This document shows, in pieces, positions 1-14,969 of a DNA stretch of 64,000 bases. Source of the stretch: Paenibacillus sp. BIC5C1 (GTDB taxonomy: Bacteria; Bacillota; Bacilli; Paenibacillales; Paenibacillaceae); contig NZ_CP135922.1 of the NCBI RefSeq assembly GCF_032399705.1, positions 2,108,001-2,172,000 on the forward strand. Reading direction: 5' to 3'. Made by a program: the position numbers and the translations under genes. The stretch's first letter is position 1, and every line of letters starts with the position of its first letter. The notes beneath the pieces were generated by a model that saw nothing but the letters and a program-made list of their open reading frames with translations, did not search any database and was not told the origin of the DNA.

Positions 1-11
1 AGGGTATCAAG

Positions 12-1061
12 ATGAACGTTCATGAAGTGTTTGATGTAACGATTATTGGTGGTGGGCCTGCCGGATTATTTTCTACTTTTTATAGCGGTTTGCGTGAAAT
101 GAAAACCAAAATCATTGAATTCCAGCCCTATCTGGGCGGTAAGGTGCATGTGTATCCTGAGAAAATGATCTGGGATATAGGGGGATTACAACCCGTTCCG
201 GGCGCACAACTGATCGAGCAAATGGTCAATCAGGGACTGACTTTCCAGCCAGAGGTTGTTCTTGGAGAAAAGGTCACGTCCATATCCAAGGATGAGCAAG
301 GATACTTCGTACTGCACACTGCCTCTGAGAAAAAACATTACTCCAAAACTGTGATTTTAGCCATTGGCGGAGGAATTCTGAAGCCGATTAAGCTGGAGAT
401 TCAAGGTGCAGAACGTTTCGAGGTTACGAACTTACATTATACAGTCAAATCGCTCTCCCGCTTCAAGGACAAAACGGTTCTGATCTCGGGTGGTGGTAAT
501 GCGGCGATTGATTGGGCGAACGAGCTCGCCCTTATTGCCAAACAAGTCTATTTAACATATCGGAAAGATACGCTGAAAGGTCATGAAGCTGAAATATCAC
601 GTCTTGAGAACAGTTCAGTCGAATGCTTGCTCAATACTACGATTGAGAAGTTGGTCGCTACAGACGATCATCAACAGATTGAAACGGTTGTGCTGAAACG
701 TAATGAGGACGGGGCTTCATTGGAACTGCCAGTGGATGAGGTCATCATTAACTACGGTTATGAGCGGGACAAGGAATTGCTGGTGAATAGTCATATTAAG
801 ATTGATATGAAGGATCATTGGATCGCAGGCACACCAGTCAGCGAAACATCCGTACCGGGCATTTTTGCTGCGGGAGATATTTTGCATCATGAAGGGAAGC
901 TTCATCTGATCGCAGGAGCGTTCCAGGACGCAGCCAATGCCGTAAACAAAGCCAAACTGTTCGTGGCACCCGAAGCCAATACACACGGGATGGTTTCATC
1001 ACACAATGACTTGTTCGCGCAGAAAAACCGTGAGCTGATGAAGCATCTATACACCAAATAA
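12..1061 (+). CDS. Ferredoxin-NADP(+) reductase, thioredoxin-reductase-like type
   Basis: 349 aa flavoprotein predicted to pass electrons between NADPH and ferredoxin or flavodoxin in the cytosol. The N-terminal FAD-binding motif GGGPAGL lies near residues 13-19. A second dinucleotide-binding motif (SGGGNAAIDWA) sits near residues 159-169, and the C-terminal FAD signature GIFAAGDI lies near residue 285. The CxxC redox pair of true thioredoxin reductases is absent, which separates this family (YumC/YcgT type) from TrxB. An AGGG ribosome site lies just before the ATG and the gene is complete. It is followed by a bidirectional hairpin terminator, so it looks monocistronic. Its length of about 330-350 aa fits the family. 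The exact redox partner cannot be told from the sequence. Confidence 0.88.
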   Translation: MNVHEVFDVTIIGGGPAGLFSTFYSGLREMKTKIIEFQPYLGGKVHVYPEKMIWDIGGLQPVPGAQLIEQMVNQGLTFQPEVVLGEKVTSISKDEQGYFVLHTASEKKHYSKTVILAIGGGILKPIKLEIQGAERFEVTNLHYTVKSLSRFKDKTVLISGGGNAAIDWANELALIAKQVYLTYRKDTLKGHEAEISRLENSSVECLLNTTIEKLVATDDHQQIETVVLKRNEDGASLELPVDEVIINYGYERDKELLVNSHIKIDMKDHWIAGTPVSETSVPGIFAAGDILHHEGKLHLIAGAFQDAANAVNKAKLFVAPEANTHGMVSSHNDLFAQKNRELMKHLYTK

Positions 1062-1111
1062 AATAAACTAACTAAAATGGTCATCATAAAGATTTTCTTT
1101 CAATATCAAAA

Positions 1112-1153
1112 AAGCCGCTCACCCGTCAGCATGACGAGGAGCGGTTTCTTTTT
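1112..1153. terminator. Bidirectional rho-independent terminator
   Basis: Stem GCCGCTC / GAGCGGT, with an A-run on the left and a T-run on the right. It lies between two convergent genes and probably serves both. Confidence 0.75.
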
Positions 1154-1207
1154 CACAAGCCGACGATTTCGTCGGTCTGCTTAACGGATTAATGTAAGGC
1201 TCGTATT

Positions 1208-1504
1208 TTAGCGTTTAACCGCTTCTCCAGCGAATACTTCAACGTTCATTGGAGCGGCCATGAATGCTGCTGCTTGTTGAACGAAAGCTTGGAAATGGGC
1301 GCTGGTGTTGTGGGAAGCTGTAGCGGCTTCGTCTTTCCACAGTTCAATCATTGTGTAATGATGTTCGCGTTCAGTGCTTTTGGCGAGATCATAGCTGATG
1401 TTGCCTTCTTCATTGCGTGTAGCAGGGATCAGCACTTTTGTTGCTTCCAAAAAAGCTTGTTCCTGGTCTGGTTTAACTTGCAAGTGAGCGTGAATGATAA
1501 TCAT
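1208..1504 (-). CDS. Putative quinol monooxygenase (ABM domain)
   Basis: 98 aa single-domain protein of the antibiotic biosynthesis monooxygenase fold (YgiN-like dimeric ferredoxin-like alpha/beta barrel). It starts with the typical beta strand IIIHAHLQVKP. The central ERE-HHYTMIELWKDEAA stretch and the late HFQAFV segment match the family pattern. The ATG at 1504 is chosen because a GGAGG lies 9 nt upstream. The in-frame TTG at 1513 would abut that ribosome site. It is the last gene of a probable minus-strand set MarR - nitroreductase - this gene, which suggests a quinone or electrophile response. That link is inferred from context only. Confidence 0.75.
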   Translation of the reverse strand: MIIIHAHLQVKPDQEQAFLEATKVLIPATRNEEGNISYDLAKSTEREHHYTMIELWKDEAATASHNTSAHFQAFVQQAAAFMAAPMNVEVFAGEAVKR

Positions 1505-1593
1505 AATATTCAACCTCCATTAATGTATTTAGAATGTTGTTATTGTTGTTTGAAATGTAAATGGTGCTGGAGCACGTAAAACTTTGAATGATA

Positions 1594-2244
1594 TTATGCC
1601 CAAGTCGTAATTGTCTCAACAGGCAGACGGTATGAAGGGTGACCTTCTTTGGCCGATTTACCGATCGAGATCAGCATAACGGGTTGGTAACGATCTTTAT
1701 CCATACCGAATGTTTCAGCAATTTGGTCTTTCTCATAACCGCCGATTGGGTTGGTATCATAACCATGAGCACGTGCAGCGAGCATCAATTGCATGGAAGC
1801 GAGACCCGCGTCAATCAGATTGACATCGCGAAGAGCGGAAGCGGGCATATTTTCGTAATAAGGCATTACAGTTTTGAGTTGCATTTCCTTAACTTCCTGT
1901 GGCATATAACCGAGCTCGACAGCTTTACCAAAAATTTCTTCCATGTACTCGACATTGTTCATATCAATAAATACGCCAATTACTGCTGCGGAAGTCAAAA
2001 CCTGATTTTGGTTGAATCTCGCGAGAGGAGCAAGCTTTTCTTTGCCTTCAGCCGTATCTACAACGAGAAAACGCCAAGGCTGCAAATTGATGGAAGATGG
2101 AGCGCGAGAAGCTTCTGACAAAATTTCTGTCATTTCTTCACGGCTGATTTTCACTTCAGGATCGTATAGTTTTACAGACCGGCGGCCGTAAGTAATTTCG
2201 TTAAAATCATTTGTCTTTTGAAAAGTGCTTTGGAATGTACTCAT
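1594..2244 (-). CDS. Nitroreductase family protein (NAD(P)H, FMN)
   Basis: 216 aa FMN-dependent oxidoreductase of the nitroreductase fold (YdgI-like). The N-terminal RRSVKLYDP is the usual phosphate/FMN-binding start. SEASRAPSSINLQPWRFLVV is the second FMN-contact block, and the GYDTNPIGGYEKD segment with the C-terminal ISIGKSAKEGHP complete the family signature. Members reduce nitro groups or quinones with NAD(P)H, usually as dimers. A GGAGAG ribosome site precedes the ATG. It lies 27 bp downstream of the MarR gene on the same strand, so co-transcription and control by that regulator are likely. Confidence 0.85.
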   Translation of the reverse strand: MSTFQSTFQKTNDFNEITYGRRSVKLYDPEVKISREEMTEILSEASRAPSSINLQPWRFLVVDTAEGKEKLAPLARFNQNQVLTSAAVIGVFIDMNNVEYMEEIFGKAVELGYMPQEVKEMQLKTVMPYYENMPASALRDVNLIDAGLASMQLMLAARAHGYDTNPIGGYEKDQIAETFGMDKDRYQPVMLISIGKSAKEGHPSYRLPVETITTWA

Positions 2245-2271
2245 GTATGATTCTCTCCTCTATATATGGGT

Positions 2272-2691
2272 TTAGAAATTGTCTTGCATTCGTTCCAGAA
2301 AATCAGCGAGAGCGTAAACTTCATCTTCGTTGAACCCCTGTAAAATCTGGTTAATATAATTGGTTTTCTCTGCCTTATAGCCTTCAATCTGCTTCCGACC
2401 ATGGTCCGTTAGACGAACAAACGTTACCCGGTTATCTTCGGGATTTTTACGTCTCGTGACCATCAGGTCCGCCTCAAGCTGTTTCAAGTGGCGTGTGATT
2501 GCAGCACTATCGATGTTGATGATTTTCTGGAGCATGGACTGGTTAATCTCATCCACCTGATCCAACTCATGCAAAATCTCAAAGCGAGAGGAACTGATAC
2601 CCGTACAGCGTTCGAATTTGGGACTAATTTTATTCCCTAGTACGTTCAGCAGATTGATAATCTGCTCTTCTTTGGAAACAATACGTGTCAT
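2272..2691 (-). CDS. MarR family transcriptional regulator
   Basis: 139 aa winged-helix regulator. The DNA-binding core is visible as INQSMLQKIINIDSAAITRHLKQLEADLMVTRR, followed by the wing NPEDNRVTFVRLTDHG. The start at 2691 (MTRIVSKEEQ) is chosen because GGGAGGT lies 6 nt upstream. The longer frame to 2727 begins in the middle of that ribosome site region. It is first in the minus-strand set with a nitroreductase and an ABM monooxygenase, so it probably represses them and itself and is released by quinone- or phenol-like ligands, as MhqR-type members are. The ligand is not shown by the sequence. Confidence 0.85.
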   Translation of the reverse strand: MTRIVSKEEQIINLLNVLGNKISPKFERCTGISSSRFEILHELDQVDEINQSMLQKIINIDSAAITRHLKQLEADLMVTRRKNPEDNRVTFVRLTDHGRKQIEGYKAEKTNYINQILQGFNEDEVYALADFLERMQDNF

Positions 2692-2813
2692 GACTAGACC
2701 TCCCGGGTGAATCTTGACCATGAACAACGGCTTATGTGAAAAAGTAATTAAAATTGCCAGTGTACAATGCCATTGCCTAATAATTACTTTGGCTGCTCAT
2801 CATGATTGATAGC

Positions 2814-2839
2814 TCAATCATTGACGCCTCAATCATTGA
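2814..2839. promoter_or_regulatory. Twin palindromes, candidate MarR operator
   Basis: TCAATCATTGA occurs at 2814-2824 and again at 2829-2839. Each is a perfect 5-1-5 inverted repeat, and the two starts are 15 bp apart. They lie about 125-150 bp upstream of the MarR start codon. A related TGATTGAT lies just to the left. Assignment to this regulator is an inference from position. Confidence 0.45.
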
Positions 2840-2980
2840 TGGCTCAACTAATATAGCATGCCTCTTTTGATTTTGCAACAGCGTAGTCAAGAGAAGATAA
2901 ATCCATCTATTCCAAAGCGATATTTTTCTTGATTCCGTACGTGTAGGTTATCCATCAAAGTAACTTTATATCGATTTATA

Positions 2981-3010
2981 TTGTGATTGAGAATAATTAT
3001 CAACTATAAT
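2981..3010 (+). promoter_or_regulatory. Fur-box promoter of the AraC regulator
   Basis: TTGTGA (2981-2986) and TATAAT (3005-3010) are spaced 18 bp apart. Between them TGAGAATAATTATCA (2988-3002) matches the 7-1-7 Fur box with one mismatch. This predicts iron repression of the downstream siderophore-type regulator. Confidence 0.7.
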
Positions 3011-3090
3011 GAAAGGTAATGTACATATGGAAATTGTGATCACAGAGATGCTTGAACAAAAGAGCTTTTAAACTGTGATTAGATTGGAGG

Positions 3091-4584
3091 ATGAGTGCAA
3101 ATATCATGAATTTGAATGATCACATCTTGCTATGGAATCATGTTTTTATCAAAATACTGGATGTTCGAAAAAACTCTTTAGCTCCTGGTGAAAGGATTAG
3201 GAACTATCTGCTTCCAGCTAGTGCTTATCTATATATGATTGATGGAACTGCTGTAGTAAGTATGGATCAACAAAGGTATATCGTTGACGGGTTCCATATT
3301 GTTCATGGGGGAAAATTGGCTAATGTAAACATCAAGACGGATACGGGTCTGGTTTATTATATGATTTTGTACAAAGCCATTCAGGCGCTTCCCTGTCGGA
3401 TGGACATTCAGCATCTGATGGAAAATGAACGTCCGTTCCAAGATCAATATTCGCTTATTCCAACCAACCCATTGGTTATGTATCAGTATATCAGGACACT
3501 GGAGGGAGAGTGGGAGAAGTCCTCGAAACTGGCCAAATTACACGCAAAAACTTTATTCCATCAGTGGGTGTATGCTTTATTATCCGATCTGTACGGTCAA
3601 TCCATTCAGCCATCCAAGCCAGATTTGGTGACAAGGACCGTCGATTACATGAATACTCATCTGCATGAACCCATTGCTCTTGATGTAATGGCAGAGGATC
3701 TGGAATGCAGTGTAGGACATCTGTCCAGATTGTTCAAACAAAAATTAAAAATCAGCCCCATTCAATATCTTGCACAGAGGCGAGTCGAGAGGGCTGCACA
3801 TCTCCTGATATACACGGGTGCTACGTTGCAACAAATTGCGGAGCAGGTAGGCTATCCAGATGCCCATTCACTCAGTCGCAGCTTCAAAAAAATAAAGGGA
3901 TGTTCACCTATTCGGTACAAAAAAATCCAAAATCGAGGCATGAAAGAACAGGAATATGCCTCCGCTGTAAATCCCAATCAAGATTTGCCCGGTTTTATGC
4001 GTGAAAATGCCCTTCAACCACTTTATTCTCAACTATATAATGATATTGATTATCAATATCATAAGGTTGATGGAGGGGGATTATTTATGCAAGGAAAATT
4101 CAAAATGACAGCACTGACCATGATGCTGTGTCTATCACTAATATTGGGGGCTTGTTCAAGTCCATCACAATCCACAAGTGGTTCACAGGCAGAGACGAAA
4201 CCCGCCACAGTGCAGACAAGTAACAGTACAACTGAAGAAGGAAAATCCTCTGTACAAGCAGAGACTCGTACAGTATCCACAATAAGAGGGGACGTTATTA
4301 TTCCAGCCAACCCGCAACGGGTTGCTTCAGATCAGTATATGGGCTATCTGTTGAAGCTGGGGATTATTCCTGTAGGGGTGAGAACCTTCATGCTGAACGA
4401 GGCCTGGATTGAGAAGTCAGGGATATCCGCTGATGTCATATCCGGAATCGAAGACCTGGGTGGAGAATTTCCGATGAATCTTGAGAAATTGGTCGCGCTT
4501 GAGCCGGATCTGATTATTGGTTCTATTGATAAAAATATTGAGGATTACGAGAAAATTGCGACAACGGTATTTTTACCGTATTAG
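3091..4584 (+). CDS. AraC-family regulator running in frame into a lipoprotein
   Basis: The first ~300 residues are an AraC-family activator. There is an N-terminal cupin-like sensor region, then two helix-turn-helix units (IALDVMAEDLECSVGHLSRLFKQ and ATLQQIAEQVGYPDAHSLSRSFKK) and the family end SPIRYKK. No stop follows. The frame continues through a Fur-box promoter and ribosome site into the signal peptide of the next gene at 4087, and ends at an amber codon inside it (4582-4584). Btr-like regulators of siderophore uptake have a similar neighbourhood. Whether a real fusion is made, or the regulator's own stop was lost, is unknown. The start is also uncertain: ATG 3091 touches the GGAGG, and ATG 3106 is 15 nt away. 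Confidence 0.7.
   Translation: MSANIMNLNDHILLWNHVFIKILDVRKNSLAPGERIRNYLLPASAYLYMIDGTAVVSMDQQRYIVDGFHIVHGGKLANVNIKTDTGLVYYMILYKAIQALPCRMDIQHLMENERPFQDQYSLIPTNPLVMYQYIRTLEGEWEKSSKLAKLHAKTLFHQWVYALLSDLYGQSIQPSKPDLVTRTVDYMNTHLHEPIALDVMAEDLECSVGHLSRLFKQKLKISPIQYLAQRRVERAAHLLIYTGATLQQIAEQVGYPDAHSLSRSFKKIKGCSPIRYKKIQNRGMKEQEYASAVNPNQDLPGFMRENALQPLYSQLYNDIDYQYHKVDGGGLFMQGKFKMTALTMMLCLSLILGACSSPSQSTSGSQAETKPATVQTSNSTTEEGKSSVQAETRTVSTIRGDVIIPANPQRVASDQYMGYLLKLGIIPVGVRTFMLNEAWIEKSGISADVISGIEDLGGEFPMNLEKLVALEPDLIIGSIDKNIEDYEKIATTVFLPY
4013..4061 (+). promoter_or_regulatory. Internal Fur-box promoter for the siderophore lipoprotein
   Basis: A perfect TATAAT (4036-4041) with a weak TTCAAC -35 (4013-4018) 17 bp upstream. 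Overlapping its end is a perfect 9-1-9 inverted repeat at 4042-4060 (arms GATATTGAT and ATCAATATC), a strong Fur-type box. A GGAGGGG ribosome site follows before ATG 4087. This shows that the lipoprotein gene has its own iron-regulated promoter inside the upstream open frame. Confidence 0.65.
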
Positions 4585-5127
4585 GAAGGGGAATCTACCT
4601 CAGGGCCTTTGGCAAAACTGCGTCGGATCAGTGAGATTTTTGGAAAAGAGAAAGAAGCTGAGGAATGGATTTCCACTTATGAACAGAAAGTAGAAGAAGC
4701 CAAGAAACAGATTGCTGGCGTGGTAAAAGAAGGAGAGACCGTGTCTATTGTTCAAGTTGCAAACAAATCTCTGTATGTACTGGCTGCTGAAGGGGGGAAC
4801 TATGGGAGTTCAACCATCTATGAGATGCTGAAGCTGCCGCCGACTGAGCAAGCGCTCAATATGGAAGAAGGATTTGTAAATATTTCGCTTGAAGTGTTGC
4901 CTGAGTACATGGGCGATCATATCTTTGTGTACGGGTCATGGGATGAGGGAGCCAATGAAGTGTTGAACAGTGAGGTTTGGAAACTCTTGCCCGCAGTGCA
5001 AAAAGGACAGGTTTACCCATACGGTTCCTTTGGAGACAAAGGGGATGAGTTCGTAATGGAAGACCCGTTCTCATTAGAATTGCAGTTGGACACGATTGTG
5101 AACATCATGGTTGAAGCCAAAAAATAG
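4087..5127 (+). pseudogene. Iron-siderophore ABC transporter binding lipoprotein, amber-interrupted
   Basis: A FhuD/FeuA-type periplasmic-binding lipoprotein of 346 codons. The N-terminus has a signal peptide ending in the lipobox LGAC, then a Ser/Thr/Gln linker. The lobes follow, with NPQRVASDQYMGYLLKLGI, LEPDLIIG and a C-terminal EDPFSLELQLDTIVNIM. One in-frame TAG at 4582-4584 follows ATTVFLPY. Translation resumes in the same frame as EGESTSGPLAKLRRI to the natural stop at 5125-5127. Family members usually carry Trp here, so a single TGG to TAG change explains the break. Everything else is intact, which points to a recent mutation or a sequencing error. No permease or ATPase genes are next to it. 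Confidence 0.8.
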
Positions 5128-5435
5128 GATGCCGGAGGCCTGAATCAGTCCACGTCCGAAATCCTTTTTATACAAAAATGGAGCTTCGGGATACAGGGCA
5201 ATAATGTGCAACTGATTCCACCCCGGATAATCCGGGTGGTGGAGCCAGGCCTCTTCGGTCTCCAGGACGTAAAAACTGTGGCACCATTTTCGTTTACTCA
5301 AACAAAGTTCATAGCCGGTCCATTTCGGTGCATCATGATATTAAGGAACTCGTCCAACCGACCCTCATGAACATCGACATGTTCAACAACCTGCAGCGGC
5401 TTGAGCCACCGTTTGCGGGTTTGTTGTGACTGAGG
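5074..5435 (-). pseudogene. Decayed minus-strand coding remnant, unknown family
   Basis: Two overlapping minus-strand frames read like parts of one protein. One contains RKRWLKPLQVVEHVDVHEG followed by RLDEFLNIMMHRNG. The next frame continues with APKWTGYELCLSKRKWCHSF and DYPGWNQLHIIALYPEA. The switch occurs near 5330-5345, with a TAA at 5341-5343 in the second frame. The composition (Trp, Tyr, His, balanced charges) looks protein-like rather than random. The 3' end overlaps the end of the siderophore lipoprotein. I do not recognise the family. It may instead be a chance pair of open frames. Confidence 0.3.
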
Positions 5436-5487
5436 GGGAAGTTACTGTTGGGAGTACTAACGAGTAACTCCTGCCGAACGACAATAG

Positions 5488-5985
5488 CATGCGGGAATAG
5501 AACTGCCGCCTGTCGTCCGTCGTATTATTGGAGAAATGATAAGATGCAACTACACTAATGAGATTCGTGCGTATTACCTGGAAGCGACGCTGACAGAACT
5601 TGTTGCCGTTCTCACGGGTGAGTTGACCGATTGACCACAGCCTGGTGCAGATGAAGTGAGGTTGAGTGCTTCGGATCGTATGGGTCTAGAAGAAGTGAAA
5701 CGAATCCTGGACTCCAATTATGCTGATTCTCCGACGATCCAGGAATTAGTTTGTCCGGCTATGATGAATGAGTATAAGCTGAAGCGAGCATTCAAGCAGC
5801 TATATGGGTACTCCATTCATGCGTATATCATTCACAAACGAATGGAGAAAGCACGTGAGATACTGGAAAGTGGTCAATTCAGTGTAACGGAAGCTGTGTA
5901 TCAGGCGGGGGATGCTAACTGCAGTTATTTCATCAGCCGATTCAGGCAAACATACGGTTTCAACCCAATCAAGCTCAAGAAATGA
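5488..5985 (+). pseudogene. AraC-family regulator remnant with in-frame TGA
   Basis: C-terminal half of an AraC-family regulator. The frame opens at about 5488 and reads ELPPVVRRIIGEMIRCNYTN, then continues RAYYLEATLTELVAVLTGEL to a TGA at 5632-5634. It goes on in the same frame as PQPGADEV and the two-HTH domain (ADSPTIQEL...LKRAFKQLYG...VTEAVYQAGDANCSYFISRFRQ), ending FNPIKLKK. The sensor half is missing, and only remnants in other frames lie upstream. An open frame from GTG 5656 (109 aa) could still yield the bare DNA-binding domain, but no ribosome site supports it. It belongs to the decayed iron locus upstream. Confidence 0.65.
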
Positions 5986-6001
5986 GAGGTTTTCGATGTT
6001 T

Positions 6002-6046
6002 TTGCAATGATTGGGGCTTTCCTATATACTTCAGCTATTGATCAAT
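6002..6046 (+). promoter_or_regulatory. TetR gene promoter with operator
   Basis: TTGCAA (6002-6007) and TATACT (6025-6030) with a 17-bp spacer. The palindrome ATTGATCAAT (6037-6046) covers the predicted transcription start, which implies autoregulation. Confidence 0.65.
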
Positions 6047-6076
6047 TAATTACTATTGAATGGAGGCTTGATTATC

Positions 6077-6598
6077 ATGGCTAAAGATGCAGCGGTGTCG
6101 GTTAATCGACGTAGTGACATCATATCCGCAGCGATTGAGGTGTTTGCTGAAATCGGCTATTTCCGGGCGACCACAGCTCAGGTAGCAGAAAGGGCAAATA
6201 TTTCGCAACCGTATATCTTCCGTTTTTTTAAAAGCAAAGAAGCCTTGCTCTTAACAGCATTGGAGGTATCCTGGACAAGAGTAATTGATTCATTCCGAAC
6301 GGTGGTGCAGACAGCTACTCCAGATCAGTTGGAGAACGAGTTAACTGAAGCCTATGAAGAGATTCTTAAATCTCACAAGAATGAAATTTTGTTGCAAATG
6401 CAGGCACAGACGGTTCAGGAGGAAGTCATCCGTCAAGCAATGCAAAAAGGGTTCACTGAGGTGCGAGATATGGTATTGGAAGCTTTCACAGCCGCAGGCA
6501 GTGCCAATCCAAAGCAAAGAACGTTAATATTCTTGGCAATTGGCATGTTATGTAATATATCAACCTCACTGGATATGCCAGAGCTTATGGATAGATAG
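6077..6598 (+). CDS. TetR/AcrR family transcriptional regulator
   Basis: 173 aa. The N-terminal helix-turn-helix reads RRSDIISAAIEVFAEIGYF, RATTAQVAERANIS and QPYIFRFFKSKEALL, a standard TetR DNA-binding domain. The helical remainder is the ligand/dimer domain. ATG 6077 is chosen because GGAGG lies 10 nt upstream; the frame opens earlier at 6056, before that ribosome site. The palindrome ATTGATCAAT lies at its own promoter, twice at the promoter of the next gene, and once after that gene, so it very probably represses itself and the downstream oxidoreductase. Confidence 0.88.
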   Translation: MAKDAAVSVNRRSDIISAAIEVFAEIGYFRATTAQVAERANISQPYIFRFFKSKEALLLTALEVSWTRVIDSFRTVVQTATPDQLENELTEAYEEILKSHKNEILLQMQAQTVQEEVIRQAMQKGFTEVRDMVLEAFTAAGSANPKQRTLIFLAIGMLCNISTSLDMPELMDR

Positions 6599-6629
6599 AA
6601 AGGGAAGAATCCCTTTTTACATTTTAGTT

Positions 6630-6684
6630 ATTGATCAATCACTAAATATGCGTTATATTGTGTTTGAGTAAGTAATTGATCAAT
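6630..6684 (+). promoter_or_regulatory. Promoter with two TetR operators
   Basis: TTGATC (6631-6636) and TATATT (6654-6659) with a 17-bp spacer. ATTGATCAAT at 6630-6639 overlaps the -35 and is the core of a 24-bp near-perfect palindrome (6623-6646). A second copy at 6675-6684 lies just past the start of transcription. This is a typical double-operator repression layout. Confidence 0.7.
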
Positions 6685-6714
6685 AACTAAATGAGCGAAA
6701 GAGGTTGAGATGAG

Positions 6715-7659
6715 ATGAAAAGAGCAATTGTGGTTGGGGCAACAGGTGGAACGGGCGCAGCAATTACAGAGGAATTGATTAAACGTGGTATTTCTACAAT
6801 CATTTTTGGTCGCTCACGTCAAAAACTGGAGCAACTTGCGGTAAAGCTTGGGTCCCCTGATTACCTTCAAATCGCTGTGGGAGATGCGTTCCGACCTGAC
6901 GATATTATAGCTGCTTCACTAGAAGCCGATGTAATGTTTCACTGTGCGAATGTACCTTATAACGAAATGGAGAGCAAGCTGATCCCTCTGGGTGAATCCG
7001 TTATGGAAGCTGCAGAACAACTGTGCCTGAAGGTGGTCGTCATTGACGGGATTTATCCTTATGGCAGAAGACAATTGAAAGAAGTGACTGAAGAACATCC
7101 AAAGCAGCCGCATACTCGAAAAGGTAAAACTCGGCTTGCCTTTGAGCAGATGTTATTTAGCAGCAAATGGCGCAAAGCGCAAGTGATGATTGTTCGTTTG
7201 CCTGATTATTATGGCCCTACTGCCAATCAGGCTTCTTACCTGGGATCCACGCTTGAAGCAATAGCGGAAGGGAAAATGGCCTTTTTTATCGGAAACATGA
7301 AAATACCCCGAGAATATATCTACTTGCCAGATGCAGCTGTCATGGTTGTGGAGTTGGCACTCAGAGAAGATACCTATCGGCAGAACTGGAATATCCCTGG
7401 TGCTGGCTTAATATCGGGTAAGGAAATCGTACGTATTGCACAACAGGCTGCGGGCAAAGCGAAACCGGTGATAGCCCTCGGGAAAACAGGACTTTCGCTG
7501 CTTGGGTTGGCTGTACCGGTAATGAAAGAAGTTGTTGAGATGCTATATTTGACAGAAGAACCGCTGGTGTTGAGTAAAAAGAAATACGAGGCCAACATCG
7601 GGCCGGTGAAGATGACTTCTTTTGAAGAAGGGATTACACGGACGATAGGTGAGCTGTAA
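6715..7659 (+). CDS. NAD(P)-dependent epimerase/dehydratase family oxidoreductase
   Basis: 314 aa extended/atypical SDR. The Rossmann motif is GATGGTGAA near residues 8-16, with RSRQKLEQL after the second strand suggesting NADP preference. MFHCANVPYNEM is the usual turn after beta-4 and VVIDGIYPYGRRQLKE the active-site region (Tyr present). PDAAVMVVELAL is the substrate-side segment. The ATG follows GAGGTTGAGATGAG. It is the presumed target of the upstream TetR regulator because two operator copies sit in its promoter. The substrate is not evident. Confidence 0.82.
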   Translation: MKRAIVVGATGGTGAAITEELIKRGISTIIFGRSRQKLEQLAVKLGSPDYLQIAVGDAFRPDDIIAASLEADVMFHCANVPYNEMESKLIPLGESVMEAAEQLCLKVVVIDGIYPYGRRQLKEVTEEHPKQPHTRKGKTRLAFEQMLFSSKWRKAQVMIVRLPDYYGPTANQASYLGSTLEAIAEGKMAFFIGNMKIPREYIYLPDAAVMVVELALREDTYRQNWNIPGAGLISGKEIVRIAQQAAGKAKPVIALGKTGLSLLGLAVPVMKEVVEMLYLTEEPLVLSKKKYEANIGPVKMTSFEEGITRTIGEL

Positions 7660-7688
7660 AAGATATGAATGAGTCATATTGAATTGTG

Positions 7689-7698
7689 ATTGATCAAT
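7689..7698. promoter_or_regulatory. Fourth TetR palindrome ATTGATCAAT
   Basis: A further copy of the operator core lies 30 bp after the epimerase stop and about 170 bp before the collagen-like gene. It could act on that gene or be a spare site. Confidence 0.45.
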
Positions 7699-7868
7699 CA
7701 ATAATTAAAAAATGAATTATGACCAGTTAAATGCTGACGACCTTAACCAATAGATGAATGGTGATATGACTTCATTAATGGGCGGTGCACAAAACCTGTC
7801 CTAGACATAGAGTGTAGTATTGCAAAATCGGAGAATAGATGCGGTGTACAAGGAGGGAGGATTTTCTT

Positions 7869-14869
<7,001 letters not shown>

Positions 14870-14918
14870 GGTGTTGATTTTCAGCACCCTACCTATTTAA
14901 AAATAAGACAACACGAAA

Positions 14919-14969
14919 ACAGATCCGGGTTGGATCGACCGTTAACATCCAACCTGATCTGTCTTTTTT
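14919..14969 (+). terminator. Rho-independent terminator of the collagen-like gene
   Basis: Long stem (left arm from ACAGATC to GGTTGGAT, right arm ATCCAACC to GATCTGT) followed by CTTTTTT. Confidence 0.85.

Noticed and set aside
5656..5985. Independent short AraC gene from GTG 5656
   Set aside because: Same-frame coding continues upstream to a TGA, and no ribosome site precedes the GTG, so it is the tail of a broken gene.
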